Assembly: GCA_905480065.1 (NCBI GenBank)
Contig: CAJQOV010000160.1
Location: 1 to 9,312 of the forward strand
Reading direction: 5' to 3'
DNA length: 9,312 bases
DNA from: an uncultured Gammaproteobacteria bacterium
GTDB lineage: Bacteria > Pseudomonadota > Gammaproteobacteria > UBA9214
This document shows positions 7,504 through 9,312 of the stretch, piece after piece. Under the pieces are notes generated by a model. The model had not been told where the DNA came from, made no database searches, and worked only from the letters and a program-made list of their open reading frames with translations. The translations under genes and the position numbers were made by a program. Numbering within the stretch: the stretch's first letter is position 1; every line of letters begins with the position of its first letter.

Positions 7504-7775
7504 CCTGCAAACCCTCTGTTTGGTAATCGATCAGGCAGCACTTGCCTGTCCACTGCATGGCTGTTTCACGATTTCATTCCGCACACCACGCGTCGGCAGC
7601 TATCGGCGACCCGGTAGTGCGCTTGAGATGCGGCAATCAGCGGATTCCTACCTTTGCCGGGGTAGTTGTGAGCTGCCCGCCGCGTGCCTCGGCCATTATC
7701 ATGGTGCGCGGATCACGGTTCGTGCCGACACGCCCGGTTTCCTGGTTATTACTATATTATTCAATTGGTTGAGAA
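7504..7775. promoter_or_regulatory. Divergent intergenic region upstream of the rhodanese and DUF4124 genes
   Basis: This 272-base gap has no convincing gene. Near the rhodanese start there is an inverted repeat, CAGGCA-5 bases-TGCCTG, at 7532-7548. Near the DUF4124 start the sequence turns AT-rich (about 7745-7765) and contains TATATT at 7753-7758, a five-of-six match to the -10 consensus. No matching -35 is well placed. The rest is GC-rich sequence in which I see no RNA gene. Confidence 0.4.
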
Positions 7776-8186
7776 ATGATATTTCGTCGATCGCTGTATC
7801 TTCTCAGCTTGCTGGCCGGCTGCTGCCTGCCCCCCGCAGCGCTGGCGGATAGCGTCTGGCACTGGACTGACGAGCAGGGACGAGCGCACTTCAGTGACAC
7901 ACCGCCGTCCACCACCAGTGGCGAGCTGCAACAGATCGAATCTGCCGCCCAGCGCCCGGCCGACCGCGCCGGCAGTCTGCGCAGCGGAGAAATTGAACGC
8001 CTGCGCCGCATCGAACAGCGCAGCACCCGGCAGCAACAGGCCGCCGGCATCGAGCGTAACCGCATCGGCCGCAGCCGCTCCGAGCACCGCGCCGGCTGCC
8101 GCGACACCCGCTCCCGCTGGCGCAGCACGCGTGACCGCGACCGGCGCAAACAGTACGGCAATTACCTGCGGGAAAACTGCTGGTGA
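7776..8186 (+). CDS. Exported DUF4124-domain protein of unknown function
   Basis: The 136-residue product has an N-terminal signal (RR at 4-5, hydrophobic to about 23) followed by VWHWTDEQGRAHFSDTPP (27-44), the characteristic DUF4124 strand motif. After that comes a polar, Arg- and Gln-rich helical segment (60-125) and a C-terminus ending in YLRENCW. The mature part has two cysteines, Cys108 and Cys135, that could form a disulfide. Export could be by signal peptidase I after ALA (22-24) or as a lipoprotein, since LAGC at 13-16 is also a good lipobox. DUF4124 proteins are common in the envelope of gammaproteobacteria; their role is not known to me. The ribosome binding site is weak. tonB follows, with its first usable ATG 90 bases after the stop. 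Confidence 0.85.
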   Translation: MIFRRSLYLLSLLAGCCLPPAALADSVWHWTDEQGRAHFSDTPPSTTSGELQQIESAAQRPADRAGSLRSGEIERLRRIEQRSTRQQQAAGIERNRIGRSRSEHRAGCRDTRSRWRSTRDRDRRKQYGNYLRENCW

Positions 8187-8212
8187 GCGCAGTCTTGCGG
8201 AATGTGGAACAA

Positions 8213-8245
8213 TGCACTGTGGTGCAACGTGGCTGGCGTTATAAT
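8213..8245 (+). promoter_or_regulatory. Putative tonB promoter with overlapping operator-like inverted repeat
   Basis: A perfect -10 hexamer TATAAT lies at 8240-8245, about 30 bases before the preferred tonB ATG. The position expected for the -35 (about 8217-8222, CTGTGG) is a poor match. That same position is covered by the inverted repeat TGCAC-TGTG-GTGCA (8213-8226). A weak -35 under a palindrome is compatible with control by a DNA-binding protein, which I cannot name. Confidence 0.45.
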
Positions 8246-8275
8246 CCCCCGTACCGTGTAGCATCCGGGTACCCC

Positions 8276-9130
8276 ATGTTCGAGACACAGACCGAGCCAC
8301 TCGTAGATACTTCCGTCACTGCCGCGGACCGCTTTGCCCTGACGCTGTTTCTTGCCGTGGCATTGCATGCCATGATCATTCTCGGCATCACCTTTGGCAG
8401 ACATGACCCTCCAGCCCCGCAGCAGGTCTTGCCTACACTGGATATTATTGTCGCCAACCGCCGGACGCCGCCGCCCGATGAAGCGGATTATCTTGCCCAG
8501 ACCAGCCAGGATGGCAGCGGCAATACCACCGAGAAGGTAACACCGGAGCTGACAATTCCGCAGCAGGCAGCCGCCAGCGCGCCGCAACAGCCGCAGGCGG
8601 CACCCACGCAGGTCGTCACTGCCAGCAGTTCGGATACCCAGGTACGCCAGGCGGACACCAGCAACCCGGAACCCGAGACCCCGGATATCACCGCGACCGA
8701 GCTGATCGAACGCAGCATGGAGATGGTCAACCTGAGCGAGCAGCTCGACGCCAACATGCAGGCCTACGCGGAGCGCCCGAAGCAGGTATTCGTGTCTGCC
8801 CGCACCCAGGAATTCAAGTACGCGAACTACATGTCGGAATGGGTCAGGAAGGTCGAGCGGGTCGGCAACCTGAATTACCCGGACGAGGCACGCCGTGCCG
8901 GGATCTCCGGCAAACTGATGATGGATGTTTCGCTGAATGCCGACGGAACGGTGCGCGATATCAGGATAATGCGCTCATCCGGCTACCCGATACTCGACGA
9001 AGCGGCGATCCGGATTGTCAACCTTGCGTCACCCTACCTGCCGTTTCCGCCGGAAATACTCAAGGATGTCGACATCCTGCATATCACCCGAACCTGGGAA
9101 TTCTCCACCAACCAGATGAAGGGTAACTGA
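8276..9130 (+). CDS. tonB: TonB-family energy transducer, TonB3-like
   Basis: TonB proteins carry energy from the inner membrane (ExbB-ExbD) to outer-membrane partners. From the ATG at 8276 the product has 284 residues: a short cytoplasmic end, one membrane helix at about 21-40 containing His31 as is usual for TonB, a Pro/Gln/Ala-rich linker (43-135), a helical, possibly coiled-coil segment (140-168), and a TonB C-terminal domain at about 185-275. The latter shows LNYPDEARRAGISGKLMM (199-216), VSLNADGTVRDIRIMRSSG (218-236) and ITRTWEF (270-276). This resembles P. aeruginosa TonB3 (PA0406), which also lies beside gshB and pilG and is needed for twitching. A longer start at the GTG at 8183 is open, but would put the TATAAT promoter inside the gene. 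No exbB or exbD is in the window. Confidence 0.9.
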   Translation: MFETQTEPLVDTSVTAADRFALTLFLAVALHAMIILGITFGRHDPPAPQQVLPTLDIIVANRRTPPPDEADYLAQTSQDGSGNTTEKVTPELTIPQQAAASAPQQPQAAPTQVVTASSSDTQVRQADTSNPEPETPDITATELIERSMEMVNLSEQLDANMQAYAERPKQVFVSARTQEFKYANYMSEWVRKVERVGNLNYPDEARRAGISGKLMMDVSLNADGTVRDIRIMRSSGYPILDEAAIRIVNLASPYLPFPPEILKDVDILHITRTWEFSTNQMKGN

Positions 9131-9151
9131 CACTGCTGTCCCGCATAGAAC

Positions 9152-9170
9152 AAAAAGGGGTCGGAGTCAC
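9152..9170 (+). repeat. Half-site of a repeat-like intergenic motif
   Basis: An A5 run followed by GGGGTCGGAGTCAC resembles half of a palindromic intergenic repeat (AAAGGGGTC.GAGTC) that I recall from several gammaproteobacterial genomes. The matching opposite half is not found in the window. Recognition is from memory only. Confidence 0.35.
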
Positions 9171-9185
9171 CGCTGTCCCAAATAC

Positions 9186-9287
9186 TCCCTCTCCCTCCGG
9201 GAGAGGGTTGGGGTGAGGGGATCAAATCAAGCCAACCACCTGATTTTCTACCCCCTCATCCTGCCCTTCTCCCGGAGGGAGCAGGGA
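9186..9287. repeat. Inverted pair of palindromic intergenic repeats (REP doublet or MITE-like)
   Basis: A left arm at 9186-9220 and a right arm at 9252-9287 are near-identical when one is reverse-complemented; they share the CTCCCTCCGGGAG core and the terminal TGAGGGG. Each arm is also a hairpin by itself. The left one pairs nine bases (9187-9195 with 9199-9207) around a three-base loop; the right one pairs ten with one mismatch (9264-9273 with 9277-9286). The 31 bases between are AT-richer. This CCCTCTCC...GGGAGAGGG...GGGGTGAGGG unit is a familiar intergenic repeat in many proteobacteria. There is no T run, so it is not a standard terminator, though the hairpins may protect the tonB transcript end. 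Confidence 0.8.
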
Positions 9288-9312
9288 CGTAATGTTTATA
9301 CAGTGGTATGTA

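Noticed and set aside
8205..8240. Possible sigma-54 promoter (GG...GC) before tonB
   Set aside because: The GG to GC spacing is six or nine bases rather than the required ten.
7761..8300. 179-residue minus-strand open frame
   Set aside because: It is Ala-rich low complexity and antisense to the DUF4124 gene and the tonB promoter.
9186..9287. CRISPR repeats or intrinsic terminator
   Set aside because: There are only two units, they are inverted rather than direct, and no T run follows either hairpin.

Overview
The window looks like chromosomal DNA of a gammaproteobacterium. It is moderately high in GC, densely coded, and has a gene order close to that of the Pseudomonas twitching-motility locus. 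All family assignments come from reading translations and from remembered family signatures; no database search was run.

Positions 1-4402 (minus strand) hold a Pil-Chp chemosensory operon that controls type IV pili, in the order pilG, pilH, pilI, pilJ, chpA/pilL. PilG and PilH are CheY-like response regulators, PilI is a CheW-like adaptor and PilJ is the transmembrane receptor. The large hybrid kinase ChpA is represented only by its first 261 residues and runs off the left edge. The methyltransferase gene pilK, which sits between pilJ and chpA in Pseudomonas aeruginosa, is not there.

Positions 4403-4623 form a divergent promoter region. To its right on the plus strand lie gshB (glutathione synthetase) and apbE (a lipoprotein FMN transferase). 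A convergent minus-strand gene at 6754-7503 encodes an exported rhodanese-like protein with two cysteine pairs and has its own intrinsic terminator at 6706-6729.

From 7776 to 9130 (plus strand) there is a small exported DUF4124 protein and a TonB-family protein resembling P. aeruginosa TonB3. A good -10 hexamer and a small inverted repeat precede tonB. In P. aeruginosa tonB3, gshB and pilG are neighbours and TonB3 is needed for twitching, so this window keeps that ancestral cluster with apbE, the rhodanese and the DUF4124 gene inserted.

The right end (about 9150-9312) is non-coding and repetitive: two inverted copies of a palindromic unit, as in a REP doublet or MITE, preceded by half of another repeat-like motif. 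I see no CRISPR array, tRNA, rRNA, phage gene or transposase, and no clearly new multi-gene system. The least described parts are the cysteine-rich rhodanese and the repeat block.
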